DNA from: JASLDZ01 sp964244065
Lineage (GTDB): Bacteria; Pseudomonadota; Alphaproteobacteria; Caulobacterales; Caulobacteraceae
Assembly: GCA_964244065.1 (NCBI GenBank)
Contig: CAXTHH010000008.1
Location: 15,946-79,945, forward strand
Direction: 5' to 3'
DNA length: 64,000 nucleotides
The position numbers and the translations under genes were made by a program. The stretch's first letter is position 1. Each line of letters opens with the position of its first letter. Shown here piece by piece: positions 44,524-53,131 of this stretch. A model generated the notes under the pieces. That model saw only the letters and a program-made list of their open reading frames with translations. It had not been told where the DNA came from and searched no databases.

Positions 44524-44546
44524 ACAGTTAAGCAAAGCTTGCGCCA

Positions 44547-44651
44547 TCAGGGCGTCAGGAACGCCATCCCGATCTCCAGGCCCCGGTAGAGGGCCACCGC
44601 GATCGCGCAGATCGCGCCGCCGACGGCGGCCACACCCAGCGTGTGCAGCAT
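44547..44651 (-). CDS. 34-residue single-helix membrane peptide
   Basis: A short ORF with a good ribosome binding site (GGGAG, 7 nt before the ATG). It encodes MLHTLGVAAVGGAICAIAVA followed by LYRGLEIGMAFLTP: one Ala/Val/Ile transmembrane helix with a short charged segment. It lies between the UdgX-fusion gene and the 102-residue gene, all on the minus strand. It is below usual annotation size limits; coding is supported by its ribosome binding site and clean hydrophobic profile only. Confidence 0.45.
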   Translation of the reverse strand: MLHTLGVAAVGGAICAIAVALYRGLEIGMAFLTP

Positions 44652-44747
44652 CGTCTCACTCCCGTCCGGCGCCTCTGACGTGCGCCTCGACAGGGGGAGG
44701 ATCGCGCCGATCCCGCTTTCTGACAAGATGGTAATGTAGCGGACCCG

Positions 44748-46202
44748 TCAGGCCGCCTTGAGCAGCGCGTGCGCGGCGGCCAGATCCCTGACGAACAGGT
44801 CGAATTCGCGCGCCTTCGAGTCCTCGTCGGGCAGGCGGAGCAGGAAGGAGGGGTGGACGGTCAGGAACCCCACGGCCCCGTCGTCCAGCTCGCCCACCAC
44901 GCCGCGATTCCGGGTCACGGCCAGCGCCTTCCTGAACACCGCCAGGCTGGCGGTGGCGCCCAGGGCGACGACCACCCTGGGCTTCACGATCCGCCGCTCC
45001 TGGCCCAGCCACCAGTTGCAGGCGGTGATCTCGGTGGTGTTCGGCTTGGCGTGGATGCGGCGCTTGCCGCGCAACTCGTGCTTGAAGTGCTTCACGCTGT
45101 TGGTGACGTAGGTTTCCTCGCGGGGCACGCCGGCCTGCTGGAGCGCCCGGTCGAACAGCTTGCCCGCGGGGCCGACGAAGGGCCTGCCCGCCAGATCCTC
45201 CATGTCGCCCGGCTGCTCGCCCACGAACATCAGCGGCGCCGAGCGCGGACCCTCGCCGGGCACCCCCTGCGTCGCGTCGCGCCACAGGTCGCACCGACGG
45301 CAGACCTGGACGCCCGCGTTCACCTCGGCGAGGTTGGTGGCGGGCGGACCCCCGTCCACGGGCTCGTTGCGCTGCACCCGCACGGCCGCGCGCATGGCGC
45401 GGGCGGAAGGCGCGGTGGGCGCGGCTTCGACCATGGCGGCGGTCCTCCCCTGGGCTTCGGCGACCAGAGAGGGAATGGTCTCGGCCTCGGGAAGGTTCTT
45501 CCAGTACTGCGGGGCCATGTGCTGCTTCATCAGCCTCGGGTTCAGCCGGGCCGGATTGAAGATGTTGCGGAAGTACGCCCGCCAGTCGTCCTCGGCCGAA
45601 TCCTCCGCGGGCAGGCCGTCGGGCGCGCCGCCGGGGATGGCGGTGAGCTTCGCCCGGTCCCACACCACCGTCACGTAGGGGCTGGCGATGGTGAAGCGCA
45701 CGTTCGCCAGCCGCCGCACGAAGAAGCCGGCGCCGAGTTCGATCACGTAGTGGGGCGGCTCGAACCAGGCGAAGTACTCCTCTTCCGTGGTCTCGTCCGC
45801 CTCCTCGTCCACCCGGCGGAAGCGGACGAAGGCGTGCATCTTGTGCTCGGCCTGCCGCACGCTCTTCTGCCGCGCCAGGGCGTCGCCCACGTCGGGGTCG
45901 GTCAGCAGGCCCAGGAGCTGCGGCTCGTCCCTCAGCCGCCAGAGCAGGCGGTACAGCAGGTCGAAGCGGTCCTCCCCGCGATGGCAGATCACCGCCTGCG
46001 CCAGGGCGACGAACTCGCGCGGCACGGTGAACGGCGCGCCGGCCACGGCCTCGGGCGGGGGAGCCCCGTCGAACAGCGCCGCCTCCGCTTCCCCGACGCT
46101 CCAGCGCACCGCCGCGGGCTCCACGCCGGCCATGCGCAGCGCACGGGCGGCGCGGCGCCAGCCGTCGAAGTCGGTGGGGGAGGCGAGGACGACCGCGGGC
46201 AT
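44748..46202 (-). CDS. DUF4130-UdgX fusion: uracil-DNA glycosylase
   Basis: A 484-residue two-domain protein. The N-terminal half (about 1-275) is the DUF4130 domain associated with a DNA repair radical SAM protein. The C-terminal domain (about 290-484) is an UdgX-type family 4-like uracil-DNA glycosylase. An iron-sulfur cysteine pair is at CRRCDLW, the catalytic region is GEQPGDMEDLAGRPFVGPAG, and the diagnostic loop KRRIH is at residues 380-384. The loop His of UdgX attacks the sugar and leaves the enzyme covalently bound to the abasic site. Its start shares one base with the radical SAM stop, so the two are coupled. Confidence 0.9.
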   Translation of the reverse strand: MPAVVLASPTDFDGWRRAARALRMAGVEPAAVRWSVGEAEAALFDGAPPPEAVAGAPFTVPREFVALAQAVICHRGEDRFDLLYRLLWRLRDEPQLLGLLTDPDVGDALARQKSVRQAEHKMHAFVRFRRVDEEADETTEEEYFAWFEPPHYVIELGAGFFVRRLANVRFTIASPYVTVVWDRAKLTAIPGGAPDGLPAEDSAEDDWRAYFRNIFNPARLNPRLMKQHMAPQYWKNLPEAETIPSLVAEAQGRTAAMVEAAPTAPSARAMRAAVRVQRNEPVDGGPPATNLAEVNAGVQVCRRCDLWRDATQGVPGEGPRSAPLMFVGEQPGDMEDLAGRPFVGPAGKLFDRALQQAGVPREETYVTNSVKHFKHELRGKRRIHAKPNTTEITACNWWLGQERRIVKPRVVVALGATASLAVFRKALAVTRNRGVVGELDDGAVGFLTVHPSFLLRLPDEDSKAREFDLFVRDLAAAHALLKAA

Positions 46203-47455
46203 CAGAACAGCTCGAGCTGCCGCGGCTGGGCGTGCTTGCTGAGCTTGCGCATCTGCTCGGGCAGGTCGGCGGTGTCGGCCAGGGTGGTGGGCCGCCAGTC
46301 GTCGGTGCAGACGAACGGCTTCATGCGCCGGAACGCGCCGCCGACGCGCACGAGGTCGTCGACGACCAGCCGCTTCAGCCGGCGGACGGCCAGCAGCTTG
46401 CCCACGCTCTTCACGCCGAGCCCCGGGATGCGCAGCAGCATCTCTCGGTCGGCGAGGTTCACGTCCACAGGGAAGCGGTGGCGGTTCTGCAGGGCCCAGG
46501 CCAGCTTGGGATCGATCGCCGGGTCGAGCATGCCGTCCACCGCCGCCGAGACGATCTCCTCCCGCGCAAAGCCGTAGTACCGCATCAGCCAGTCGGCCTC
46601 GTACAGCCGATGCTCCCGCATCAGGTGCGGCCGCTGCGAGGGCAGCACCGACGAGCTGTCGGGAATGGGGCTGAACGCCGAATAGTAGACGCGCCGCAGC
46701 TGGTAGCCGCCGTACAGCTGCTCGGACCGCAGCAGCACGTCGGCGTCCGTCGCCGCATCCGCCCCCACGATCATCTGCGTGGACTGCCCGGCGGGCGCGA
46801 AGCGCGGGGCGCGCGTCTTCTTGAGCGTGCGGTCCTTGGCGGCGGTGATGCCGTAGCTGACCTGGCCCATGCTTTGGCGGATGTTCAGCGGCGTCTTCTC
46901 GGGCGCCAGCCGCTCCAGGCTGGCGTCCTGCGGCAGCTCGACATTGACGCTCAGCCGGTCGGCGTAGAGGCCGGCCTCCGCCGCCAGCTCGGGCGAGGCG
47001 CCCGCGATCAGCTTGAGGTGGATGTAGCCGCGGAAGTCGTGCACCTCGCGCAGCGTCTTGGCCACCAGCGTCAGCTGCTCCTGCGTGTAATCCGCATCCC
47101 GGATCACGCCGGAGGAGAGAAACAGACCCTCGATGTAGTTGCGCTTGTAGAAGTCGAGCGTCAGCCGCACCACCTCGTCCACGCTGAACCGGGCGCGCGG
47201 CACGTTGGAGCTGACGCGATTGATGCAGTAGGCGCAGTCGAAGACGCAGAAGTTGGTCAGCAGGATCTTCAGCAGGCTGACGCAGCGCCCGTCCGGCGTA
47301 TAGGCGTGGCACACGCCCATGCCGCCCGTGGTCGAGCCGATTCCCTTCCCCGAGAGTGAGTCGCGCTTGGGGCCGCCCGACGAGGCGCAGGACGCGTCGT
47401 ATTTCGCCGCATCCGCCAGGATCGACAGCTTTTGCCGGATGTTGAGGACGGCCAC
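46202..47455 (-). CDS. Putative DNA modification/repair radical SAM protein
   Basis: A 417-residue radical SAM enzyme of the group linked to UDG-fusion partners. The [4Fe-4S] cysteines are in a CxxxCxxC motif: Cys70, Cys74, Cys77 in CVFDCAYC. The N-terminus LNIRQKLSILADAAKYDASC is family-typical. The C-terminus has a helix-hairpin-helix DNA-binding element, LLRIPGLGVKSVGKLLAVRR. The reaction is unknown; spore photoproduct lyase-like base repair is a common suggestion. It is transcribed with the UdgX fusion and divergent from egtB. Confidence 0.9.
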   Translation of the reverse strand: MAVLNIRQKLSILADAAKYDASCASSGGPKRDSLSGKGIGSTTGGMGVCHAYTPDGRCVSLLKILLTNFCVFDCAYCINRVSSNVPRARFSVDEVVRLTLDFYKRNYIEGLFLSSGVIRDADYTQEQLTLVAKTLREVHDFRGYIHLKLIAGASPELAAEAGLYADRLSVNVELPQDASLERLAPEKTPLNIRQSMGQVSYGITAAKDRTLKKTRAPRFAPAGQSTQMIVGADAATDADVLLRSEQLYGGYQLRRVYYSAFSPIPDSSSVLPSQRPHLMREHRLYEADWLMRYYGFAREEIVSAAVDGMLDPAIDPKLAWALQNRHRFPVDVNLADREMLLRIPGLGVKSVGKLLAVRRLKRLVVDDLVRVGGAFRRMKPFVCTDDWRPTTLADTADLPEQMRKLSKHAQPRQLELF

Positions 47456-47472
47456 CGGGGCACTCTAGAGTT

Positions 47473-47500
47473 CCGGCTTCGTTCCGTCCAGCGAAGCCGG
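47473..47500. promoter_or_regulatory. Perfect 9-bp inverted repeat in a divergent promoter region
   Basis: CCGGCTTCG - 10 nt - CGAAGCCGG lies 18 nt upstream of the radical SAM start and 144 nt upstream of egtB. The spacing puts the two arm centres about 19 bp apart, suitable for a dimeric regulator; it could also form an RNA hairpin in an egtB leader. Confidence 0.4.
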
Positions 47501-47643
47501 TGAGCCTTGCCGCCGCTCCGCTTCCTTCGGCGGATCGGCCCGTCCAGCGCCGACGGCCCGGTCCGCCGTCCCGTTCGCGGGCGAAGGGGCGTGCCGCCGG
47601 CGCGCGGTCGCGCTATGACGACGTCCTGACGGAGGCCGACCTT

Positions 47644-48912
47644 TTGAGCGAATCGTTCGCCACGGGAGCTCACCGGGAGGCTGCGGCGCGGGCCGGCGCG
47701 CTCGCCGCCCGGGCGGCCACCGACCGGCTCGCGGCGCCCCTTAGCCCCGAGGACCGGCTGCTGCAGTCCATGCCGGATTGCAGCCCGACCAAGTGGCACC
47801 TGGCGCACACCACCTGGTTCTTCGAGACCTTCGTGCTGCGCCCGCACGCGCTCGGCTATCGCCCGTTCGACGAGCGGTTCCCGTTCCTGTTCAACTCGTA
47901 CTACGAGGCGCTCGGCCCCCGGGCGCCGCGCGGGGAGCGAGGGCTGGTGTCGCGGCCCACCCACGACGAGGTCGTGGCCTATCGCGCGCACGTGGACGCC
48001 GCGCTGGCCGCCTTGCCGCTGGACCGCGGCGATCCAGCGCTGGCGGAGCTGCTGGAGCTCGGCCGCGCGCACGAGGAGCAGCACCAGGAGCTGATCCTGA
48101 TGGACATCAAGCACGCGTTCTCGCTGAGCCCGTTCAAGCCGGCCTATCGGCGGGCGCGCCCGCGAGCGTCCGCAGCCGCCCGGCCGTGCGGCTGGATCGG
48201 CTACGCCGAGGGCCTGCGCGAGATCGGCTGGGCGGGCGCGGGCTTCGCCTTCGACAACGAAGGGCCGCGCCACCGGGTGTGGCTCGACGCCTTCCGCCTC
48301 GCCGACCGGTCGGTGACCGCCGGCGAGTGGCGGGAGTTCATGGCCGACGGCGGCTATCGCGAGCCGCGCTGGTGGCTGGCCGACGGCTGGGCCACGGCGC
48401 AGCGCGAGGGCTGGCGCGCGCCGCTCTACTGGTCGGACGACGGCGCCTCCGTCTTCACGCTCGAGGGCGAGCGCGACGTCGATCCGGCCGAGCCGGTGTG
48501 CCACGTGAGCTTCTACGAGGCCGACGCCTACGCCGCCTGGGCCGGCGCGCGCCTGCCCACCGAGGCGGAGTGGGAGACCGCCGCGGCCCGGCCCGGTCCC
48601 GCGGGCGCCTTCGCCGACGACGGGCGGCTGCATCCCGCCCCCGCCCCGCCCGTCGCGTCCGGCGACGGCCCGGCGCAGATGTTCGGCGACGTGTGGGAGT
48701 GGACGCGCAGCGCCTACGCGCCCTATCCCGGCTTCAGGACGGCCGCGGGCGCGGTGGGCGAGTACAACGGCAAGTTCATGTCGGGCCAGCAGGTGCTGCG
48801 CGGCGGCTGCGCGGCGACGCCCGCGGGCCATGTGCGGGCCAGCTACCGCAACTTCTTCCCGCCCGGGGCGCGCTGGGCGTTCGGCGGCGTGCGGCTGGCG
48901 CACGACGCGTGA
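47644..48912 (+). CDS. egtB: Ergothioneine biosynthesis protein EgtB
   Basis: A non-haem iron sulfoxide synthase joining hercynine to gamma-glutamylcysteine or cysteine with O2. The 422-residue product has an N-terminal DinB-like domain with PTKWHLAHTTWFFETFVL and the iron ligands His143, His147 and Glu149 (HEEQHQE). A C-terminal FGE-sulfatase/lectin-like domain has CHVSFYEADAYAAWAGARLP, EWETAAARP and WEWTRSAY. The TTG start was chosen because GGAGG lies 8 nt upstream and the length fits; a GTG 144 nt earlier would add a basic, unconserved-looking tail. The egtD start overlaps the stop (GTGA). Confidence 0.93.
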   Translation: MSESFATGAHREAAARAGALAARAATDRLAAPLSPEDRLLQSMPDCSPTKWHLAHTTWFFETFVLRPHALGYRPFDERFPFLFNSYYEALGPRAPRGERGLVSRPTHDEVVAYRAHVDAALAALPLDRGDPALAELLELGRAHEEQHQELILMDIKHAFSLSPFKPAYRRARPRASAAARPCGWIGYAEGLREIGWAGAGFAFDNEGPRHRVWLDAFRLADRSVTAGEWREFMADGGYREPRWWLADGWATAQREGWRAPLYWSDDGASVFTLEGERDVDPAEPVCHVSFYEADAYAAWAGARLPTEAEWETAAARPGPAGAFADDGRLHPAPAPPVASGDGPAQMFGDVWEWTRSAYAPYPGFRTAAGAVGEYNGKFMSGQQVLRGGCAATPAGHVRASYRNFFPPGARWAFGGVRLAHDA

Positions 48913-49859
48913 GCTTCGTCCTGCACGACCTCGCCCCGGCGCAGCAAAGCTTCGCCGAGGCGCTCCGGCTCGGGCTCTCCGCCCAGCCCAAGGCGACGCC
49001 GCCGCGCTTCCTGTACGACCGGCGCGGCTCCGAGCTGTTCGACGAGATCACCCGGGCGCCCGAGTACTATCCGACGCGGACCGAGCTCGCGATCCTGGCC
49101 GCCTCGGCGGGCGAGATCGGCGCGGCCCTAGGCCCGGGCGTCGTGCTGCTGGAGTTCGGAGCGGGCTCGCCGGGCAAGGCGCTGACGCTGCTCGCCGGGC
49201 TGGAGCGGCCGGCGGCCTACGCGCCGATCGACGTGTCCCTGGCCGCGCTGGAGGCCTCGGCCGGGGCGGTTCAGGCCGCCTACCCGGCCCTGCCCGTGGC
49301 GGCGATCCGGGCGGACTATGGCCAGCCGTTCGCGCCGCCCCCGCTGCCGCCGGGCCCCCGGGTCGGCTTCTTCCCCGGCTCCACGATCGGCAACCTGCGG
49401 CCTGAGGAGGCGCGCGCCTTCCTCCGGCTGTGGGCGCCGCGGCTGGGCCCGGGCGGGGCCATGCTGGTGGGGGTGGACGTGCGCAAGCCGGACGCCGTGG
49501 TGCGGCCCGCGTACGAGGACTCGGCCGGCGTCACCGGGCGCTTCATCCGGAACCTGCTGGTGCGCGCCAACGGCGAGCTGGGCGCCGACTTCGACCCGGA
49601 CGCCTTCGCCGTCCGCGTGGAGTACGACGAGGCGGGCGGGCGGCTCTCGATCCATCTGGAGAGCCTGCGCGAGCAGGCGGCCGCCGTCGCGGGCGAGACC
49701 TTCCACTTCGCCCCCGGCGAGCGGGTGCACGTGGAGGACAGCTGGAAGTACGCGCCCGAGGCGTTCCAGGCGCTCGCCCGCGACGCCGGCTACGCGCCGC
49801 GCCGGATGTGGCGCGACGCCGACGGGCTGTTCAGCGTGCACCTGATCGCGCTGCCATGA
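48909..49859 (+). CDS. egtD: L-histidine N-alpha-methyltransferase EgtD
   Basis: SAM-dependent trimethylation of histidine to hercynine, the first ergothioneine step. The 316-residue product has the family opening GLSAQPKATPPRFLYDRRGS and ITRAPEYYPTRTE, the SAM-binding EFGAGSPGKALTLL, FFPGSTIGNL, and the substrate-side YKYAPEAF-like region (SWKYAPEAFQALARDAGY). The GTG start overlaps the egtB stop, and dusA in turn overlaps this gene (ATGA). egtA, egtC and egtE are not in the window, consistent with the shorter pathway variants. Confidence 0.94.
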   Translation: MSFVLHDLAPAQQSFAEALRLGLSAQPKATPPRFLYDRRGSELFDEITRAPEYYPTRTELAILAASAGEIGAALGPGVVLLEFGAGSPGKALTLLAGLERPAAYAPIDVSLAALEASAGAVQAAYPALPVAAIRADYGQPFAPPPLPPGPRVGFFPGSTIGNLRPEEARAFLRLWAPRLGPGGAMLVGVDVRKPDAVVRPAYEDSAGVTGRFIRNLLVRANGELGADFDPDAFAVRVEYDEAGGRLSIHLESLREQAAAVAGETFHFAPGERVHVEDSWKYAPEAFQALARDAGYAPRRMWRDADGLFSVHLIALP

Positions 49860-50860
49860 CCGCGTCGAACGAGGGCCTGACCGGCCAGCGCTTCTGCGTG
49901 GCGCCGATGATGGACTGGACGGACCGGCACTGCCGCGCCTTCCACCGCACGCTGACCCGGCGCGCGCGGCTCTACACGGAGATGGTGACCGCGGACGCGG
50001 TGATCCACGGCGATCGCGAGCGGCTGATCGGCTTCGATCCCGTCGAGCACCCGGTGGCGCTGCAGCTGGGCGGGAACGATCCCGCCAGGCTGGCCCAGGC
50101 GGCGCGGATCGGGGCCGGCCTCGGCTACGACGAGGTCAACCTCAACGTGGGCTGCCCCTCGGACCGGGTGGGCGACGGCGGCTTCGGCGCCTGCCTGATG
50201 CGAGAGCCGCAGCGCGTGGCCGACTGCATGGCCGCCATGGGCGCCGCGGTGGACGTGCCCGTCACGGTGAAGTGCCGCATCGGCGTCGACGAGCAGGAGC
50301 CGGCCGAGGCGCTGTTCACCCTGGTGGACGCCTGCGCCGGGGCCGGTGTGCGCACCTTCGTGGTGCATGCGCGCAAGGCCTGGCTGCAGGGGCTCAGCCC
50401 CAAGGAGAATCGCGAGATCCCGCCCCTCGACTACGCCCTGGTGCACCGGCTGAAGCGCGAGCGGCCGCACTTGACCGTGGTGGTCAACGGCGGCCTCGCC
50501 AGCCTCGACGATGCGCAGGCGCAGCTGGCCGAGGGCGTGGACGGCGTCATGCTGGGCCGCGCCGCCTATCACGACCCCGGCGTGCTGGGCGCGGTGGACG
50601 CGCGGCTGTTCGGCGACGGCGAGCAGGTCGACGCCTTCGACGCAGTGCAGGCCTATCGCTCCTACATGGCCGCGCGGCTGGCGGAGGGCGTGCGCTTCGC
50701 GGCGATGGGCCGGCACATGCTGGGGCTGTTCACCGGGCGGCCGGGCGCGCGCCGCTGGCGCCGCGTGCTGACGGAAGAGGGCGTGCGCCCGGGCGCGGGG
50801 CTGGAGGTGCTCGACCGTGCGCTGGAGGCGGTGCGTGGGCCGGAGGCGGTCGCCGCCTAA
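49856..50860 (+). CDS. dusA: tRNA dihydrouridine synthase DusA
   Basis: An FMN enzyme reducing uridines 20/20a of the tRNA D-loop. The 334-residue product has the family core RFCVAPMMDWTDRHCRAFHR, the catalytic Cys in NLNVGCPSDRV, then VHARKAWLQGLSPKENRE and VMLGRAAYHDP, typical of DusA rather than DusB/C. Its ATG overlaps the egtD stop, so it is co-translated with ergothioneine genes. The last bases overlap the convergent aspartic protease gene by 4 nt. Confidence 0.95.
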   Translation: MTASNEGLTGQRFCVAPMMDWTDRHCRAFHRTLTRRARLYTEMVTADAVIHGDRERLIGFDPVEHPVALQLGGNDPARLAQAARIGAGLGYDEVNLNVGCPSDRVGDGGFGACLMREPQRVADCMAAMGAAVDVPVTVKCRIGVDEQEPAEALFTLVDACAGAGVRTFVVHARKAWLQGLSPKENREIPPLDYALVHRLKRERPHLTVVVNGGLASLDDAQAQLAEGVDGVMLGRAAYHDPGVLGAVDARLFGDGEQVDAFDAVQAYRSYMAARLAEGVRFAAMGRHMLGLFTGRPGARRWRRVLTEEGVRPGAGLEVLDRALEAVRGPEAVAA

Positions 50861-51318
50861 CGGACCAGCGTCAGGCCGTCCGCGTCGGCGCTGAAGCGTG
50901 TCAGCCGGCCGAGATAGCTCATGCCCAGGAGCGAGCGCTCCAGGCCGTCGCGCACCACCAGGGCGCGCACGTCGCGCAGCTCCACCGCGCCCACCGACAC
51001 GCGGGCGAGGGTGACCGGCGCCGCGCGCGTGCGGCCGGCGGCGGTGGCGACCGGGCGGTCGTAGGCCAGGCGGGCGGTGTCGAGCCCCAGGCTCCGCGCA
51101 TCCGCCGGCGTCAGCGCCACGGCTGCCGCGCCGGTGTCCACCAGCATCGGCAGGGCCCGGCCGTCCACGGCGGCCTCGGCCCAGTAGTGGCCGTCGGCGG
51201 CGCGGGCGATGCGCGCGCTGGGCGGCGACGCCAGGGCCGAGGCGACGCCGGCCGCGCCCGCGCAGGCGGCGAGCGCGGAGGCCACGGCGCAGGCCAGGAC
51301 GAAGGCGGGCTTGAACAT
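50857..51318 (-). CDS. Retropepsin-like aspartic protease, exported
   Basis: A 153-residue protein with an N-terminal hydrophobic signal (about 1-25) and a single clan AA domain. The catalytic motif is in MLVDTGAAAVALTPADA and the family-typical LLGMSYLGRLTRF near the end. It probably works as a dimer in the periplasm or membrane, like the TIGR02281 group of alphaproteobacteria. Substrates unknown. No operon partner is evident. Confidence 0.85.
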   Translation of the reverse strand: MFKPAFVLACAVASALAACAGAAGVASALASPPSARIARAADGHYWAEAAVDGRALPMLVDTGAAAVALTPADARSLGLDTARLAYDRPVATAAGRTRAAPVTLARVSVGAVELRDVRALVVRDGLERSLLGMSYLGRLTRFSADADGLTLVR

Positions 51319-51383
51319 GCGGACTCCGGCGGCCGTTCTGGCCGGAGGTCCACGTTAGAGCCCGCGCGTTTGCGCCCGGTGAA

Positions 51384-51641
51384 TCAACGGAGCTTGCCGC
51401 GCAGCGCCAGCGACCGAGCGTTCAGCGCCTGCAGGTCGGCCCGGCCCTCAGCGATGTCCGCGGCCAGGGTCGCCGCCCGGCGGAGCGCCTCGGCGTCCAT
51501 GTGCCGCCAGGCGGGGGAGGGCAGCACCTCCCGCCACGGCCGGCCGTACACGCAGTCCAGGATCACGCGGCCGAAGCAGTGGTCCAGGCGTATCGGCCAC
51601 TCCGGATGCGCCCGGGCGGCGGCGGGCAGGCGCTCGCCCAT
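51384..51641 (-). CDS. Small conserved-looking helical protein, unknown
   Basis: An 85-residue product with HPEWPIRLDHCFGRVILDCV in the middle and a helical C-terminus. It has no signal or membrane helix. The frame stays open upstream into the hydrolase gene, and about 14 further residues (LSDLDDLRAEWRRW) would fit if a CTG start were used, so the true N-terminus may be longer. It lies 49 nt downstream of the hydrolase gene on the same strand, probably in one transcript. I do not recognise the family with confidence. Confidence 0.6.
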   Translation of the reverse strand: MGERLPAAARAHPEWPIRLDHCFGRVILDCVYGRPWREVLPSPAWRHMDAEALRRAATLAADIAEGRADLQALNARSLALRGKLR

Positions 51642-51690
51642 CCACCGCCGCCACTCGGCGCGCAGGTCGTCGAGGTCGCTCAGCCGGCCC

Positions 51691-52809
51691 TCAGAAGGGC
51701 AGGATGGCGGTGCCGAACGCCTTCTTCAGGTCGTGCGCCACGGCCTGCTCGGCCACCGCGGCGTCCTTCACCACCAGGCCCATACCGAAGAACTCGTGCG
51801 TGACGCCGTGGTAGACGTGGCGGTGCACCTTCACGTCCGCCGCCTTCAGCGCGCGCTCCAGCCGCTCGCCGTCGGTGCAGAGCGGGTCGATCTCGGCGTT
51901 GATGATGGTCGCGCCCGGCAGGCCGCGCAGGTCGGCCGAGACGAGGTTGATCCGCGGGTCGGAGGTGTCGGCCATGCTGTTCGTGTAGTGGCCGACCATC
52001 CACTCGATCATCGGCTTGTTCAGCGGCTTGGCGTGGGCGTACGCCTGGTAGCTCTCCGTGTTCAGGTCGTTCCCGGCCACCGGATAAACCAGCGCCATCC
52101 ACAGCGGCGGCTTCACGCCGGCGTCGCGGGCGGCGATGGCGGTGGCGCAGGCCAGGTTGCCGCCGGCGCTCTCGCCGGCCACGGCGATCCTGTCCGGGTC
52201 GCCGCCGAAGCTGGCGGCGTTGTCCACCACCCACCTGTAGGCGGCGAAGGCGTCGTCGTGCGCGGCCGGGAACTTGTTCTCGGGCGACAGGCGGTAGCCC
52301 ACCGACACCACGATGCAGTCGGCGAACTTGGCGATCGCGCGGGCGCCCGAATCGTAGACGTTGATGTCGGCGATCACCCAGCCGCCGCCGTGGAAGTAGA
52401 CCACCACGGGCAGGGGCTTGGCGCCGCCCTTGCCGGTCTCCGGCCCGTAGAGGCGGCACATGAGCGGGCCGGCGGGGCCGGGGATCTCGAAATCGCGCGT
52501 GGCGACGCCCAGCTCCATCTTGCTGTCGAGCCCACGCCGGCGAAGCACGCGCAGGGCCCCGTCGGCGGGCGTGGGCTGCTGGCGCGCCACTTCGGGCGTC
52601 AGCGTCTCGATGGGCTGCGGGTTGAGCGCGGCCATCTCGTCGAGCACCTCCTTCATGTCGCCGTCGAGCTTGTCCGCCCAGGCGGCGCGCGGGCCCTCGG
52701 CATGGCTGAACGACCGCGTCTCGCCGGTGGGGTCGGCCGTCCGGGTGCGCGCGTCCGAGCGCGGCGTCAGGCCGGGCGCCAGGCCTGGGGTGGGGTCGAT
52801 GTCGCTCAT
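51691..52809 (-). CDS. Alpha/beta hydrolase, hormone-sensitive lipase family
   Basis: A 372-residue esterase/lipase. The oxyanion motif is in VVYFHGGGWVIADINVY, the nucleophile Ser in VAGESAGGNLAC, the Asp in INAEIDPLCTDGERL, and the His in YHGVTHEFFGMG. An N-terminal extension of about 80 residues includes a probably disordered Pro/Thr-rich start and a helical cap. The ATG has GGAG 10-11 nt upstream, and the longer frame was rejected as it would cross the riboswitch side. Divergent from the glycine riboswitch. Substrate unknown. Confidence 0.9.
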   Translation of the reverse strand: MSDIDPTPGLAPGLTPRSDARTRTADPTGETRSFSHAEGPRAAWADKLDGDMKEVLDEMAALNPQPIETLTPEVARQQPTPADGALRVLRRRGLDSKMELGVATRDFEIPGPAGPLMCRLYGPETGKGGAKPLPVVVYFHGGGWVIADINVYDSGARAIAKFADCIVVSVGYRLSPENKFPAAHDDAFAAYRWVVDNAASFGGDPDRIAVAGESAGGNLACATAIAARDAGVKPPLWMALVYPVAGNDLNTESYQAYAHAKPLNKPMIEWMVGHYTNSMADTSDPRINLVSADLRGLPGATIINAEIDPLCTDGERLERALKAADVKVHRHVYHGVTHEFFGMGLVVKDAAVAEQAVAHDLKKAFGTAILPF

Positions 52810-52922
52810 CGCGGGCTCGCTCCTCGATCGGTGTGTCGGTTTCCCGACCAGAACCGCCCCAGGCGGCCCGGCGTTCCTGGCGCCCGGTTGACAGGCTCGT
52901 GAGGCTCGCGTCTTAGCTGGCG

Positions 52923-53131
52923 CGTCCCCTGCGGGAGAGTCCGGCGAGCGCCTTCTGGCGCGCGCCGGCGCCGAAGGCGCAACCGCCCCGGAAACGCTCA
53001 GGCCCCAGGACCGCGAGGGACGACGGAACGCTGGAAAGAGGCGCGCGCTTCGGCTGCGCGTCCGCCGAAGGAGCAAGGCGGCCTCCCGCGAGGGAGCCGC
53101 CGGAATCTCTCAGGCTTCCCGACAGCGGGGG
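52923..53131 (+). promoter_or_regulatory. Tandem glycine riboswitch
   Basis: Two glycine aptamers in series upstream of gcvT. Aptamer 1 (about 52926-53020) has GCGGGAGAG, CCGAAGGCGCAA and CTCAGGCCCCAGGACCGC. Aptamer 2 (about 53028-53129) has CTGGAAAGAG, CCGAAGGAGCAAGGCGG and CTCTCAGGCTTCCCGACAGC. Both show the conserved glycine-pocket elements and the short linker between them. GGTCC-GGACC (53149-53158) downstream may be part of the expression platform. Glycine binding would switch on the gcv operon in known examples. Confidence 0.93.

Noticed and set aside
47500..47643. N-terminal 48-codon extension of EgtB from GTG 47500
   Set aside because: The extension is basic and low-complexity, while TTG 47644 has GGAGG at ideal spacing and gives the normal family length.
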